Positions 24,342 to 35,598 of a DNA stretch of 36,122 nucleotides are shown piece by piece. Under the pieces are notes generated by a model that worked only from the letters and a program-made list of their open reading frames with translations, made no database searches and was not told the DNA's origin. Source of the DNA: Cycloclasticus sp. GTDB lineage: Bacteria > Pseudomonadota > Gammaproteobacteria > Methylococcales > Cycloclasticaceae. Positions within the stretch are counted from its first letter, which is position 1; each line of letters opens with the position of its first letter. The position numbers and the translations under genes are program-made. Location: positions 51,528 through 87,649 of the forward strand of contig NVUJ01000008.1 in the NCBI GenBank assembly GCA_002733135.1, in the 5' to 3' direction.

Positions 24342-25254
24342 ATTACTTATTACTGTTGCTTTAACTGCCACGGTATTACTTCCTGTCACTTCTTCTGCTA
24401 AGGACTCAGCCCCCTTGGGCATTGGCACGCCTGCAACAAACGCTGAAATTGCGGGTTGGGATATTGATGTACGCCCTGATGGCAAAGGTCTACCAAAAGG
24501 ACAAGGCTCCGTAGCAATTGGCGAGGGCTTGTACGAAGCTCAGTGCGCATCATGTCACGGACTATTTGGCGAGGGCGAAGGCCGTTGGCCTCCTCTAGCT
24601 GGTGGTGAAAATTCATTAACAGAAGATCGCCCAGAAAAAACAGTGGGTAGTTACTGGCCATACACATCAACGCTTTGGGATTACATCAACAGAGCCATGC
24701 CATTCCCTGCTCCTCAGTCATTGAAACCTGACGAGGTATATGCTATTACAGCTTACGTACTTTATCTTAATGATTTAGTAGAAGACGACTTTGTTTTAAC
24801 GCAAACAAACTTGGCTTCTATTAAAATGCCAAATGAAGAAAACTTTTATATCGACAACAGGCCTGATACTGACAACAAGCGCTGCATGAAGAACTGTAAG
24901 GATCCGAGTAAAATTATCGTTGTTGAATCTTTACGCGGCATTACACCAGATCAAGAGGAAGACGCATCAGAGGAAGCCGAGGCCGAATCGCTCAGCGAAA
25001 GCGCCATTGCAGGCAAAGCAACCTACACAACTAGCTGTCTTGTTTGTCATGATAGTGGCGTTACAGGCGCACCAGTTCTCAGTGACAAAGACACTTGGAA
25101 AAAGCGTTTAGAGCAAGGTATTGATACTGTTGTACAGCATGCTATTACAGGGTTTGTTGGTGACAATGGCGTAATGCCTCCTAAAGGCGGCAACTTATCT
25201 TTAACGGATCAGCAAGTAAAAGATGCTGTTCAGTATATTATTGAGGCTGAGTAA
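24325..25254 (+). CDS. soxD: Dihaem cytochrome c subunit SoxD
   Basis: SoxD takes electrons from SoxC. The 309-residue protein has a Sec signal (about 1-25, cleaved after TSSA) and two c-type haem sites: CASCHG (Cys74, Cys77, His78) and CLVCHD (Cys238, Cys241, His242). The first domain has IGEGLYEAQCASCHGLFGEG and the methionine-containing RAMPFPAPQSLKPDEVYAIT; the second ends GVMPPKGGNLSLTDQQV. An acidic linker (EEDASEEAEAESLSES) separates them. The ATG lies inside the end of soxC, with GGGAAGG as ribosome site, so translation is coupled. SoxX starts 3 bases after the stop. Confidence 0.94.
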   Translation: MYSLNRLLITVALTATVLLPVTSSAKDSAPLGIGTPATNAEIAGWDIDVRPDGKGLPKGQGSVAIGEGLYEAQCASCHGLFGEGEGRWPPLAGGENSLTEDRPEKTVGSYWPYTSTLWDYINRAMPFPAPQSLKPDEVYAITAYVLYLNDLVEDDFVLTQTNLASIKMPNEENFYIDNRPDTDNKRCMKNCKDPSKIIVVESLRGITPDQEEDASEEAEAESLSESAIAGKATYTTSCLVCHDSGVTGAPVLSDKDTWKKRLEQGIDTVVQHAITGFVGDNGVMPPKGGNLSLTDQQVKDAVQYIIEAE

Positions 25255-25257
25255 CAC

Positions 25258-25605
25258 ATGCAGGCATACAAACTGACTTTAAAACTACTATTTACCGTGA
25301 TGCTACTTGTAGTAACATCAAGTACGGTAATAGCCGAAGAAATGGACGGCAAAAAAGTTGCATTTGATCGTAAAAAAGGCAACTGTCTAGCATGCCATGT
25401 GATGGATAATGGTGATATGGCGGGTAACATTGGCCCACCATTAATCGTCATGAAAGCAAGGTTCCCTGATCGTGCTGCATTAAAAGCACAAATTTGGGAT
25501 GCAACGGTTAAAAACAAAATTTCAATTATGCCGCCATTTGGCAAACATAAAATTTTAACTGATAATGAAATTGAAAAACTAATTGATTATTTATACACTC
25601 TTTAA
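25258..25605 (+). CDS. soxX: Cytochrome c subunit SoxX
   Basis: SoxX is the small monohaem partner of SoxA; the SoxXA complex joins thiosulfate to the cysteine of SoxY. The 115-residue chain has a Sec signal (about 1-26, ending STVIA), the haem site CLACH (Cys43, Cys46, His47) and the distal methionine Met91 in ISIMPPFGKHKIL. The GNIGPPLIVMKARFPDRA stretch is typical of SoxX. It starts 3 bases after soxD and ends 22 bases before soxY. SoxX is more often next to soxA; here soxYZ lies between them. Confidence 0.92.
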   Translation: MQAYKLTLKLLFTVMLLVVTSSTVIAEEMDGKKVAFDRKKGNCLACHVMDNGDMAGNIGPPLIVMKARFPDRAALKAQIWDATVKNKISIMPPFGKHKILTDNEIEKLIDYLYTL

Positions 25606-25627
25606 ACCAATAGCAACTGGAGACAAT

Positions 25628-26086
25628 ATGGCTATTTCACGTAGAAAATTTTTAAACATGTTAACTATCGGCTCAGCCGCTTGCTTAACTTTACTAACCC
25701 CCATCAGCGCCTTTGCGGCTTGGGCCAGTGATGCATTTAATGCCACTAAGCCTGAAGATGCATACAAGAACTTATTTGGCTCATCTGATTTAGCCCAAAG
25801 TGATGAAGTTAAACTAAAAGTACCTAAAATCGCAGAAAATGGCGGCGCTGTTCCCGTGTCTGTAAAAACAAGTATGAAAAATGTTGAATCTATTAGTATT
25901 TTTGTAAAAGACAACCCGCAACCACTGACGGCTACATTTCAAATACCTGCCGGCACAATACCTGATATTTCAACTCGTATTCGTTTAGCTCAAACCAGTA
26001 CAGTAACAGCAGTAATTAAAGCCGGCGGCAAGCTATACAGCAAAAGCCAAGAAGTTAAAGTAACCATTGGCGGCTGTGGCGGCTAA
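25628..26086 (+). CDS. soxY: Sulfur carrier SoxY
   Basis: SoxY carries the sulfur compounds bound to a C-terminal cysteine while the other Sox proteins work on them. I start at ATG 25628, 6 bases after a GGAG ribosome site and with an intact Tat signal (SRRKFLNMLTIGSAAC, cleaved after AFA near residue 30); a start at 25583 would overlap soxX. The mature chain has the SoxY fold (PDISTRIRLAQTSTVTAVIK) and ends GGCGG, with Cys150 as the swinging arm. The length of 152 residues is normal. SoxZ follows after 22 bases. Confidence 0.95.
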   Translation: MAISRRKFLNMLTIGSAACLTLLTPISAFAAWASDAFNATKPEDAYKNLFGSSDLAQSDEVKLKVPKIAENGGAVPVSVKTSMKNVESISIFVKDNPQPLTATFQIPAGTIPDISTRIRLAQTSTVTAVIKAGGKLYSKSQEVKVTIGGCGG

Positions 26087-26108
26087 TCAAACGATTTAGG
26101 AGATAACA

Positions 26109-26411
26109 ATGAAAGTTAAAGCAAAAGTAAAAAATAACATCACAACTGTACGTGTGCTAGCAAAACACCCAATGGAAACAGGCCGTCGCGTTAACAAAGA
26201 AACTGGCGAGAAGATTCCAGCAAAATACATCCAAGAATTAACCTGCGAATACGATGACAAAGTTGTTTTCGTTGCGCAATTCGGCACCTCTGTGTCTCAA
26301 AACCCTTACCTTGCTTTTTCCTTTGAAGGCGGTAAAAAAGGTGATGCATTACAACTGCGCTGGAACGATAACACCGGAGATGTAGAAAAAACCGAAGCCA
26401 AAATAAAGTAG
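26109..26411 (+). CDS. soxZ: SoxZ, partner of SoxY
   Basis: SoxZ forms the SoxYZ heterodimer and presents the SoxY arm to the other enzymes. At 100 residues it is the normal size, with no signal peptide of its own; it is expected to leave the cell as a passenger with Tat-exported SoxY. Typical parts are VRVLAKHPMETGRRVNKETG, PAKYIQELTCEYDDKVVF and NPYLAFSFEGGKKGD. TTAGGAGATAACA before the ATG is a good ribosome site. It is followed 5 bases later by soxA. Confidence 0.95.
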   Translation: MKVKAKVKNNITTVRVLAKHPMETGRRVNKETGEKIPAKYIQELTCEYDDKVVFVAQFGTSVSQNPYLAFSFEGGKKGDALQLRWNDNTGDVEKTEAKIK

Positions 26412-26416
26412 TTTTT

Positions 26417-27253
26417 ATGATGAAAAGTCTTCTTAATACGCTAACTGTCGTAGTAATGCTTGCAGTTGTTAGCATTGCAAACGCAACACCTGAACAAGAC
26501 AAAGAAAGCTTTCAGCGTTTTTACACGGAACGTTTTCCGGATATTACTATGGAAGATTTTGGTAACGGTGTTTATGCTCTGGACCAAGATGCGCGTAACC
26601 AATGGGAAGCGATGAACGATTTCCCACCTTATGAAGACGATTTGGAAAAAGGTGGGGAGTTATTTAACACGGCTTTTGCAAATGGCAAAAACTACGCCAG
26701 TTGTTTTGAAAATGGTGGGGGAAATATTCGTCAAAACTACCCTATGTTTGATACTAAGCGTAATACTGTTATCACATTAGAGCTTGCAATTAATGAATGT
26801 CGAGTCGCGAATGGTGAGAAGCTATTACCTTATAAAAAAGGTGAGTTAGCCAAAATAGCGGCCTATATGACATCAACATCTGAAGGCTCACCCATTAATA
26901 TCGTTATTCCAAATAATGGAAAAGCGTTAGCCGCCTATCAAGCCGGCAAACAATATTATTACTCGAAACGTGGGCAATTGAATTTTTCATGTTCTAACTG
27001 TCATATACAAAATGTCGGGCGTAAAGCACGTTCAGAAACCCTTAGCCCCGCGCTTGGCCACACGTCTCATTTTCCAGTTTATCGAATGAAATGGGAAAGC
27101 TTTGGCACCTTGCAAAGACGCTTTGACTCATGTAACAAACAAGTACGCGCTGAACCTTTGGAAGGCCAAAGCGAAGACTATAGGAATTTAGAATACTTCT
27201 TAACTTATATGAGTAATGGCCTGCCAGTTAATGGCCCAGCCTCTAGAAAATAA
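26417..27253 (+). CDS. soxA: Cytochrome SoxA, monohaem type
   Basis: SoxA is the catalytic subunit of SoxXA. The 278-residue product has a Sec signal (about 1-23). It carries one CxxCH site, CSNCH (Cys192, Cys195, His196); the first domain instead has lone Cys96 (YASCFENG) and Cys128 (INECRVANG), which probably form a disulfide, so this is the monohaem SoxA form as in Starkeya rather than the dihaem Paracoccus form. The active-site cysteine, modified to a persulfide in known proteins, is Cys239 in RRFDSCNKQVRAEP. Two ATGs in a row (26417 and 26420) start it. SoxK follows 2 bases after. Confidence 0.94.
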   Translation: MMKSLLNTLTVVVMLAVVSIANATPEQDKESFQRFYTERFPDITMEDFGNGVYALDQDARNQWEAMNDFPPYEDDLEKGGELFNTAFANGKNYASCFENGGGNIRQNYPMFDTKRNTVITLELAINECRVANGEKLLPYKKGELAKIAAYMTSTSEGSPINIVIPNNGKALAAYQAGKQYYYSKRGQLNFSCSNCHIQNVGRKARSETLSPALGHTSHFPVYRMKWESFGTLQRRFDSCNKQVRAEPLEGQSEDYRNLEYFLTYMSNGLPVNGPASRK

Positions 27254-27255
27254 TC

Positions 27256-27570
27256 ATGATAAATATTAAACATGTTGTACTCATTTTTTGTTTATTAACA
27301 TTAACCGCTTCTGTGTTCGCAGCAAAGGCAACAAAATCGGATGCTGAAGAATCCATTCAATCGGCTCAACAACTTTGGGATAAATCGATTGCTGTTGGAC
27401 ACGAATGGAACACTGTAAAGCCTCTTGTTGCACAAGCTAAACAAGCCATGGAAACAAATGATTTTGCGGCAGCTGTTGCCCTTGCTAATAGAGCTGCTGA
27501 ACAGGCTGAATTGTCGTTAGTTCAAGCTGAACACGAAAAAACAAATTGGGTCAATAACCTCCCCAAATAA
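27256..27570 (+). CDS. soxK: SoxXA-binding protein SoxK
   Basis: This 104-residue protein has a signal peptide (about 1-22, ending SVFA) and a helical mature chain with EESIQSAQQLWDKSIAVGHE, PLVAQAKQAMETNDFAAAVA and ANRAAEQAELSLVQAEHE. These match SoxK, the small SoxXA-binding protein that replaces the missing second-haem face in systems with monohaem SoxA and stabilises or activates SoxXA. Its presence fits the monohaem SoxA. It starts 2 bases after soxA and ends 20 bases before soxB. The family is small and the call rests on context as well as sequence. Confidence 0.82.
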   Translation: MINIKHVVLIFCLLTLTASVFAAKATKSDAEESIQSAQQLWDKSIAVGHEWNTVKPLVAQAKQAMETNDFAAAVALANRAAEQAELSLVQAEHEKTNWVNNLPK

Positions 27571-27590
27571 ATACGCCTTATGGTATTACA

Positions 27591-29339
27591 ATGAATCGTA
27601 GAGAATTTAATCGCCTTCTTTCTGCTGGTGCGATAGCTGGCATCTTACCTAAATCTAGCTTTGCTTTTTCGAGCATAAAACCAAACTACGATTTACCTCA
27701 AAAAGGTAATGCGCGTCTGTTACATATTACAGATTGCCACGCGCAATTAAACCCCATATATTTTAGAGAACCCAATGTAAATATTGGTTTAAATCAAGCC
27801 TTTGGCCGTACACCCCATGTTGTTGGTGAAGCGTTCTTAAAAAAGAACAACGTCACCCAAAGTTCTATTGAAGCACACGCATTCACATACCTTAACTTCA
27901 ACTCTGCTGCGAAAGAATACGGCAAAATTGGTGGTTTCGCGCACTTAAGTACATTAATTAAATCACTACGTTCTTCTGCTGGCGGCACAGAAAACACCCT
28001 ATTACTAGATGGCGGTGACACTTGGCAAGGTTCTGCAACGGCATACTGGTCGCGCGGAAAAGACATGGTTCAAGCTGCTAATCTACTTGGCGTTGACGTG
28101 ATGACTGGACACTGGGAGTTCACCTATCAAGATGAAGAAGTATTTTCTAACGTTGATGACTTTAATGGTGAGTTTTTAGCGCAAAATATTAAGTTAACTG
28201 AAGATGCCTTATTCGAAGGCAAGCGTTCACATGACGAAGATACTGGTCATGTTTTTAAACCCTACACAATTAAGGAACTTAATGGTCACCGTATCGCCAT
28301 TATTGGCCAAGCATTCCCTTACACGCCTGTAGCTAATCCAAAGCGCTTTATTCCTGACTGGACCTTTGGTATTCAAAATCAAGACTTACAAGAGCTTGTA
28401 AATGCCATTAAAGATGAAGAAAGACCTGATGCTATTATTGTTCTTTCTCATAACGGCATGGATGTTGACTTAAAGCTGGCTGCAGTTGTCACCGGTATCG
28501 ACTTTATCCTTGGCGGGCACACACATGACGGTGTTCCAATTCCAGTCGTTGTTAAAAACAGTGGTGGTCAAACTGTCGTAACCAATGCCGGTTCAAACGG
28601 AAAATTTGTTGGCGTATTGGATTTAAACTTAGACAACGGTCAGTTAAAGGGTTACGAGTATAAACTATTGCCCGTATTCTCTAACTTCATTGAACATGAT
28701 GCTGAAATGACCGCCTTAATTGCTGAAATTCGTAAGCCTCACTTAGATACCCTAACTGAAGAACTCGCGGTTACGGAATCACTGCTCTATCGTCGCGGTA
28801 ACTTCAATGGCACTTTTGATCAACTCATTTGTGATGCGCTACGTCATGAATTAAATGCAGAAATCTCTCTTTCTCCGGGTTTTAGATGGGGTACAACTGT
28901 TCTACCTGGGCAAGCAATTACCTTTGAACACGTCATGGATCAAACCTGCATTACCTACCCCGAAACTTACGCAAGAGACATGTTAGGTAATGAGATAAAA
29001 GCTATTTTAGAAGATGTCGCCGATAATCTCTTCCACCCAGATCCATTTTACCAACAAGGTGGTGACATGGTCCGAGTTGGCGGGATGAATTATATTTGTG
29101 ACCCTACAGCTAGCTTCGGGAACCGTATCTCAAGGATGACATTAGATAATGGCAAAACTATAGATGCCAACAAGTATTATAAAGTTGCGGGCTGGGCAAC
29201 CGTCGGCTCCAAAGCTCCAGGCAAACCAATTTGGGAGGTTGTTAGTAGCTACTTACGTAATCAAAAAGTCGTTAATATTACAAAAATTAACTCACCAGAG
29301 TTAAGAAACGTTAAAAACAACCCTGGTATTGTTCTCTAA
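27591..29339 (+). CDS. soxB: Thiosulfohydrolase SoxB
   Basis: SoxB hydrolyses the terminal sulfone from SoxY-bound thiosulfate and releases sulfate, using two manganese ions. The 582-residue product has a Tat signal NRREFNRLLSAGAIAGILP at the start. The metallophosphoesterase-like domain carries LLHITDCHAQLNP (metal ligands Asp48 and His50), LLLDGGDTWQGSA, GHWEFTY, VLSHNGMDVD and LGGHTHDG. The C-terminal 5'-nucleotidase-type domain follows, with PGFRWGTTVLPGQAITFEHV and YYKVAGWATVG. Length is normal. It is the last gene of the operon; no strong terminator was seen beyond it, only an AT-rich stem-loop 100 bases on. Confidence 0.96.
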   Translation: MNRREFNRLLSAGAIAGILPKSSFAFSSIKPNYDLPQKGNARLLHITDCHAQLNPIYFREPNVNIGLNQAFGRTPHVVGEAFLKKNNVTQSSIEAHAFTYLNFNSAAKEYGKIGGFAHLSTLIKSLRSSAGGTENTLLLDGGDTWQGSATAYWSRGKDMVQAANLLGVDVMTGHWEFTYQDEEVFSNVDDFNGEFLAQNIKLTEDALFEGKRSHDEDTGHVFKPYTIKELNGHRIAIIGQAFPYTPVANPKRFIPDWTFGIQNQDLQELVNAIKDEERPDAIIVLSHNGMDVDLKLAAVVTGIDFILGGHTHDGVPIPVVVKNSGGQTVVTNAGSNGKFVGVLDLNLDNGQLKGYEYKLLPVFSNFIEHDAEMTALIAEIRKPHLDTLTEELAVTESLLYRRGNFNGTFDQLICDALRHELNAEISLSPGFRWGTTVLPGQAITFEHVMDQTCITYPETYARDMLGNEIKAILEDVADNLFHPDPFYQQGGDMVRVGGMNYICDPTASFGNRISRMTLDNGKTIDANKYYKVAGWATVGSKAPGKPIWEVVSSYLRNQKVVNITKINSPELRNVKNNPGIVL

Positions 29340-29439
29340 CTAAATAATTCGTTTTAAAAGAGTTTTGCCACGCAATTCAATTTAGTCTGTGTCCGATAAT
29401 CATTCACCCTCAAAACTTGAGCTAATCTCGCTATTTCAT

Positions 29440-29464
29440 GAATAATATTTTTTCAATATTATTC
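29440..29464. repeat. AT-rich 10-bp perfect hairpin after soxB
   Basis: GAATAATATT and AATATTATTC are perfect inverted repeats around TTTTC. The stem is too AT-rich for a strong terminator, but it is the only structure between soxB and tRNA-Arg and might slow RNA polymerase or protect the 3' end. Confidence 0.4.
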
Positions 29465-29614
29465 CACTTTCTAATATCCTTCTTACCTTCTGCATATAAC
29501 AATAAAGTACAGAAGTTTGCTTTATTACTCTATGCTTAAAATCGCTATTGGTGCTATCATTCTTCCACATAATAGTGGCAACCTAAGCGTATATTATTTA
29601 TATTTTAACATAGG

Positions 29615-29691
29615 GCCTCGGTAGCTCAGCTGGATAGAGCGCACCCCTCCTAAGGGTGAAGTCGCAGGTTCGAATCCTGCTCGGGGCGCCA
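29615..29691 (+). tRNA. tRNA-Arg, anticodon CCU
   Basis: A 77-base cloverleaf: acceptor GCCTCGG with TCGGGGC (G-T pairs allowed), D arm GCTCAGCTGGATAGAGC, anticodon stem CACCC/GGGTG around loop CTCCTAA with CCT at positions 34-36, T arm GCAGG TTCGAAT CCTGC, discriminator G and an encoded CCA. It reads AGG codons. No repeat of its 3' end was seen elsewhere in the window. Confidence 0.97.
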
Positions 29692-29807
29692 TTTAATATT
29701 TTTTTTAGTGAAGATTAAATTTATTACTTAAATCATTGAAAAACTTAATAAAATGCTGATATTATTCGAGCATAAATAAACTAAAAACCTAGTTATGGAA
29801 GATATGG

Positions 29808-32627
29808 ATGAACAATCTACACCAGTTATTTAAGAACTCTTCTGCCCTAAACGGTGCTAATGCAAATTTTGTTGAAGATATGTACGAACAATATCTCAAC
29901 GATCCCGAATCCGTGGATGAGCAGTGGCGTCAAAAATTCAACACAATTAGAAATGATTCGGACTCCATTGATATACCCCACTCTCCAATAAAAAAACATT
30001 TTGCCGACCTTGCAAAAGCACCAACAGGCGTTAGAGTTTTACAGGGTGGGCTTTCTGATGACCAACTAGCTAAACAAGCCGCTGTTTCTAGGTTAATGAA
30101 TGCCTATAGAATCAACGGTCATAAACAAGCGAATACTGATCCTTTAAGTGACACAAATTCAACATTAACTGCTGAGCTTGATCTGGCTTTTCACGGTTTG
30201 AGCGAGCTTGATTTAAATACTCAGTTTGACACCGGCACACTGCACAACACACCTGAACAGTTAGCGCTCAAAGACATCTTGCCAATTTTGCGAGAAACCT
30301 ACTGTAGCAGTATCGGTGTTGAGTATATGCATATCAGCGACACTGAAATGCGTTCTTGGGTTAGGCGACGTATGGAAGGCCCTCGTGGACACTTAAACCT
30401 CGATTCTAGCCAAAAAGAATGGCTTTTAAAACTTTTAACCGCCGCTGAAGGCATTGAAAACCACCTGCACCGAACATACGTTGGACAAAAACGCTTTTCG
30501 CTTGAAGGCGGTGAAAGTTTAATTCCTATGTTGGATGAGATGCTGCAACGTTGCGGAGAGCACGGCGTTAAAGAAGCGGTTATTGGCATGGCCCATCGAG
30601 GTCGCTTAAATGTTTTAGTTAATATTTTTGGCAAAAACCCCGCTATTCTTTTTGAAGAATTTGAGGGTAAACGTTCAGCCTCTCCAGCCAAAGATGGCTC
30701 GGGTGATGTCAAATATCACATGGGTTTCTCATCTGATGTTGCTACACCAGGCGGTGACATGCATCTTGCGCTCGCTTTTAACCCATCTCATCTTGAGATT
30801 ATCAACCCGGTAATAGAAGGCTCAGTTCGAGCTAGACAAGATAGACGTGGGGGAAATGCAGCTAATGAAGTTATCGCCATACAAATCCATGGTGATTCTG
30901 CATTTGCAGGCCAGGGTGTTGTCATGGAAACATTACAAATGTCTCGCACTAGAGGCTATGGAACTGGTGGCACCATCCATATTGTTATTAACAACCAAGT
31001 GGGCTTTACCACTAGCAACCCAGCGGATACTCGTTCAACGCTGTATTGTACAGACGTTGCAAAAATGCTTGAGACACCTATCTTACATATTAATGCAGAC
31101 GACCCTGAGGCTATTCTCTTCGCCTCTCAACTAGCCGTTGATTTTCGTCATGAATTTAAACAAGACATCGTTCTTGATATGGTTTGTTATCGTCGTCGGG
31201 GCCATAACGAGGCAGATGAACCCGCTGTTACTCAGCCAATCATGTATAAAAAAATTCGTGCCTTGCCCACCACGCGAAAAATTTATGCCGAGCGCTTATT
31301 AAAAGAAGGCTCCATATCTGCTACTAAAGCCACTAGATTAGAAAGCAATTACAGGTCGTCTCTCGAAAAAGGCGAAATTGTATCCCGCCCCATTCTTGAG
31401 CATAAAGTTAATCCTTTCGTAGCAAAATGGGATGCTTTCCTAAGTAGTAAATGGGATGACCCCTGCGACACCACTATCTTGGCAAAAGAATTTCATAAGC
31501 TTTCAGAACTCATGCTTCAATTACCTCCAGAGTTTGCAGTTCAAGCTCGTGTTGAAAAAGTGTTGGAGAGCAGAAAAAAAATGTCTGTTGGCGCGCAACC
31601 TATCGATTGGGGCTACGCTGAAAACATGGCCTATGCGACATTATTGGCTGTCAATAGAAATATACGCATCACAGGGCAAGATGTTGGTCGAGGTACATTC
31701 TTTCATCGTCACGCTGTTCTTCACAACACGCAAAACGGTGAAACGTACATTCCATTAAGACACCTTCTGCTCGAACAGGGCACCTTTTCTTTGTATGACT
31801 CATTCCTTTCTGAAGAGGCTGTTTTAGGCTTTGAGTACGGCTATTCCACAACAGAACCAGACGACTTGGTTATATGGGAAGCACAATTTGGTGACTTCGC
31901 CAATGGCGCACAAGTACTCATGGACCAATTTATTAGTTCCGGCGAAACAAAATGGGGGCGTTTGTGCGGACTCGTTATGTTATTACCGCATGGGTATGAA
32001 GGCCAAGGCCCTGAGCATTCATCCGCTCGTTTAGAGCGTTATTTACAACTGTGTGCTGAGCACAATATGCAAGTTTGCGTACCATCGACTCCAGCACAAA
32101 TTTTTCACTTATTACGCCGTCAATCACTAAGCAACTTTAAAAAGCCTTTAGTTGTTATGAGTCCGAAGAGCTTATTACGCCATAAATTGGCGACATCCAC
32201 ACTTGAAGAGCTAACTGAAGGTTCGTTCCGACTGTTAATACAAGAGGTAGATGACATTGACCCTAATAAGGTGACCCGCATTGTGGTCTGTTCTGGCAAA
32301 GTGTATTACGAATTACTTGAACAACGTCGAGCCAGTGGGCTCGAGAACGTAGTTATTTTTAGAGCCGAACAACTCTACCCATTCCCTATTGATGAACTAC
32401 ATGACTCGTTCACTCAATACCCAAATTTAAAACAACTGATTTGGTGCCAAGAAGAACCGATGAATCAAGGTGCTTGGTACCAAATTAGACACCGTTTCTT
32501 CGATTTACTAAGCCAAAAGTTAGAACTCTCGTACGCGGGCAGGCCCATGTCAGCATCACCTGCTGTCGGCCAATTTAGCTTACACGTAGAACAGCAACAA
32601 AAATTAATCCACACAGCACTTTATTAA
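29808..32627 (+). CDS. sucA: 2-oxoglutarate dehydrogenase E1
   Basis: SucA decarboxylates 2-oxoglutarate with thiamin diphosphate and passes the succinyl group to SucB. The 939-residue protein has the normal length. The N-terminal binding helix lies around 15-40 (NFVEDMYEQYLNDPESVDEQ); the ThDP domain includes GMAHRGRLNVLVNIFGK (about 260-277), GFSSDVATPGGDMHLALAFN, IHGDSAFAGQGVVMET and NNQVGFTTS; the C-terminal half has EEAVLGFEYGYSTTEPDDL and LLPHGYEGQGPEHSSARLER, typical of E1o. It begins 117 bases after the tRNA and is followed by sucB after 27 bases. Confidence 0.97.
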   Translation: MNNLHQLFKNSSALNGANANFVEDMYEQYLNDPESVDEQWRQKFNTIRNDSDSIDIPHSPIKKHFADLAKAPTGVRVLQGGLSDDQLAKQAAVSRLMNAYRINGHKQANTDPLSDTNSTLTAELDLAFHGLSELDLNTQFDTGTLHNTPEQLALKDILPILRETYCSSIGVEYMHISDTEMRSWVRRRMEGPRGHLNLDSSQKEWLLKLLTAAEGIENHLHRTYVGQKRFSLEGGESLIPMLDEMLQRCGEHGVKEAVIGMAHRGRLNVLVNIFGKNPAILFEEFEGKRSASPAKDGSGDVKYHMGFSSDVATPGGDMHLALAFNPSHLEIINPVIEGSVRARQDRRGGNAANEVIAIQIHGDSAFAGQGVVMETLQMSRTRGYGTGGTIHIVINNQVGFTTSNPADTRSTLYCTDVAKMLETPILHINADDPEAILFASQLAVDFRHEFKQDIVLDMVCYRRRGHNEADEPAVTQPIMYKKIRALPTTRKIYAERLLKEGSISATKATRLESNYRSSLEKGEIVSRPILEHKVNPFVAKWDAFLSSKWDDPCDTTILAKEFHKLSELMLQLPPEFAVQARVEKVLESRKKMSVGAQPIDWGYAENMAYATLLAVNRNIRITGQDVGRGTFFHRHAVLHNTQNGETYIPLRHLLLEQGTFSLYDSFLSEEAVLGFEYGYSTTEPDDLVIWEAQFGDFANGAQVLMDQFISSGETKWGRLCGLVMLLPHGYEGQGPEHSSARLERYLQLCAEHNMQVCVPSTPAQIFHLLRRQSLSNFKKPLVVMSPKSLLRHKLATSTLEELTEGSFRLLIQEVDDIDPNKVTRIVVCSGKVYYELLEQRRASGLENVVIFRAEQLYPFPIDELHDSFTQYPNLKQLIWCQEEPMNQGAWYQIRHRFFDLLSQKLELSYAGRPMSASPAVGQFSLHVEQQQKLIHTALY

Positions 32628-32654
32628 CGCATTGACTTTACATAGGAATAAACC

Positions 32655-35358
<2,704 letters not shown>

Positions 35359-35361
<3 letters not shown>

Positions 35362-35400
35362 TCCTTTTTACACCAGGCCACTCTGGTTTGGAAAAGACTA
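35359..35400 (+). terminator. Long stem-loop at the end of the suc operon
   Basis: TAGTC plus TTTT (35359-35368, one bulged C) pair with AAAAGACTA (35392-35400), and inside this ACCAG (35372-35376) pairs with CTGGT (35383-35387). The outer stem begins at the lpd stop codon itself. No T-run follows, so 3'-end protection or factor-dependent ending is as likely as intrinsic termination. Confidence 0.35.
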
Positions 35401-35598
35401 GCTGAAATATTAGATTTACAGCTGTCTTACTTAACGCCTTTGATTTTTAATATTTTTATTTTTTGCCAAGTAAAGCTTTACAAAAGAGATTATTTGGATT
35501 ATTTTCCACTTAAGCATAATACTTTATTTAGGTTAATTATATAACTTATTGATTATTAAGTATTTACCATAATAAAAAATAATAAATTGGGGTGGCGA

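Noticed and set aside
25583-25627. Earlier start for soxY
   Set aside because: It would overlap soxX and place extra residues before the Tat signal; ATG 25628 has the ribosome site.
30299-30712. Minus-strand 137-codon frame inside sucA
   Set aside because: It is antisense to the conserved ThDP domain of sucA and has no signal of its own.
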